This document shows positions 63,905 to 64,000 of a stretch of DNA of 64,000 bases, one piece after another. Under the pieces are notes generated by a model. That model was not told the origin of the DNA and did no database searches. It was given only the letters and a program-made list of their open reading frames with translations. The DNA is from Parasedimentitalea denitrificans (lineage in GTDB: Bacteria > Pseudomonadota > Alphaproteobacteria > Rhodobacterales > Rhodobacteraceae): contig NZ_QHLQ01000008.1 of the NCBI RefSeq assembly GCF_011813015.1, positions 117,248 through 181,247 on the forward strand, written 5' to 3'. Numbering within the stretch: position 1 is the stretch's first letter; every line of letters begins with the position of its first letter. The position numbers and the translations under genes are program-made.

Positions 63905-64000
63905 GGGCTTTGTTGCACAAATAGGGTTGAGGTCGGACCTCCCCTGACACCGGACGGATTTAGCCTATCGCCTCTGTCTTGGGGATGCCAAGTGCAGTAA
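63905..64000 (+). mobile_element. Left end of an IS5-family-like insertion sequence (truncated by the window)
   Basis: Starts GGGCTTTGTTGCACAAAT (63905-63922), the typical terminal inverted repeat of the IS903-like part of IS5 elements. A possible transposase start ATGCCAAGTGCAGTAA at 63985 lies close to where such genes begin. The right end, target duplication and transposase are outside the window. Confidence 0.6.

Noticed and set aside
1..64000. tRNA, rRNA and CRISPR arrays
   Set aside because: I looked for cloverleaf-type segments with GTTCGA-type loops and for regularly spaced direct repeats in the gaps and saw none; a tRNAscan run would be more sensitive.

Overview
The window looks like a chromosomal segment of a marine Rhodobacteraceae (Roseobacter-group alphaproteobacterium). 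This is an inference from GcrA, a PopZ-like protein, the small Roseobacter-type proteins at 21926, 32135 and 32523, the YgfZ, MeaB and HrpB set, and overall protein style. Nearly all of it is ordinary, tightly packed chromosome with about seventy genes. I see no tRNA, rRNA, CRISPR array or prophage. The only mobile element is the end of an insertion sequence at the right edge.

Layout. 1-2.2 kb: 5' part of purA and a nitrile hydratase operon (alpha, beta, accessory). 2.4-5.7 kb: secG, pyrG and class I aldolase, each with a hairpin terminator. 5.9-7.7 kb: a chemoreceptor overlapped by a small membrane protein. 7.8-12 kb (minus): UspA, an unknown membrane protein, an HD-like protein lacking its HD pair, a crotonase and a SMP-30-type protein. 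12.2-15.8 kb: metallo-beta-lactamase-fold hydrolase and two aminotransferases. 16-20.4 kb: ABC exporter, glycosyltransferase, YgfZ and a permease-only ABC half-transporter. 20.5-30.7 kb: efp, a conserved small protein, cobQ, a PopZ-like protein, TolC, a Pcm-like methyltransferase, PhnA, a DksA-type zinc finger, an entericidin-like lipoprotein and lepA.

30.8-34 kb is the most accessory-looking part: an A/T-rich unknown gene, a large palindrome, two small unknown genes and a LysR regulator. 34-44 kb: phosphatase, periplasmic copper chaperone with a partner, rpmB, LysR with DUF1127-type gene, meaB, hrpB, SDR, NUDIX and PiT. 44.4-47.5 kb: an arginine operon argD-argF followed, with an 8-base overlap, by an ACT-GNAT fusion. 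47.8-56.5 kb: exporters of several families, gcrA, a ureohydrolase, YHS protein, YghU, SseB and a uracil-DNA-glycosylase-like gene. 56.6-61.5 kb: a surface-polysaccharide operon (KpsT, KpsE, KdsA, phosphohexomutase) behind a recognisable promoter. 61.6-64 kb: an AsmA-family gene, then a histidine kinase gene cut by an IS5-type end.

Two dispersed palindromic repeat families sit in the intergenic gaps, three copies each. The features most worth following are the ACT-GNAT gene coupled to argF, the PopZ-like protein, the 30759 accessory gene, the repeat families, the palindromes at the UDG and kps promoters, and the IS-broken kinase. I did not find a convincing wholly new multi-gene system.
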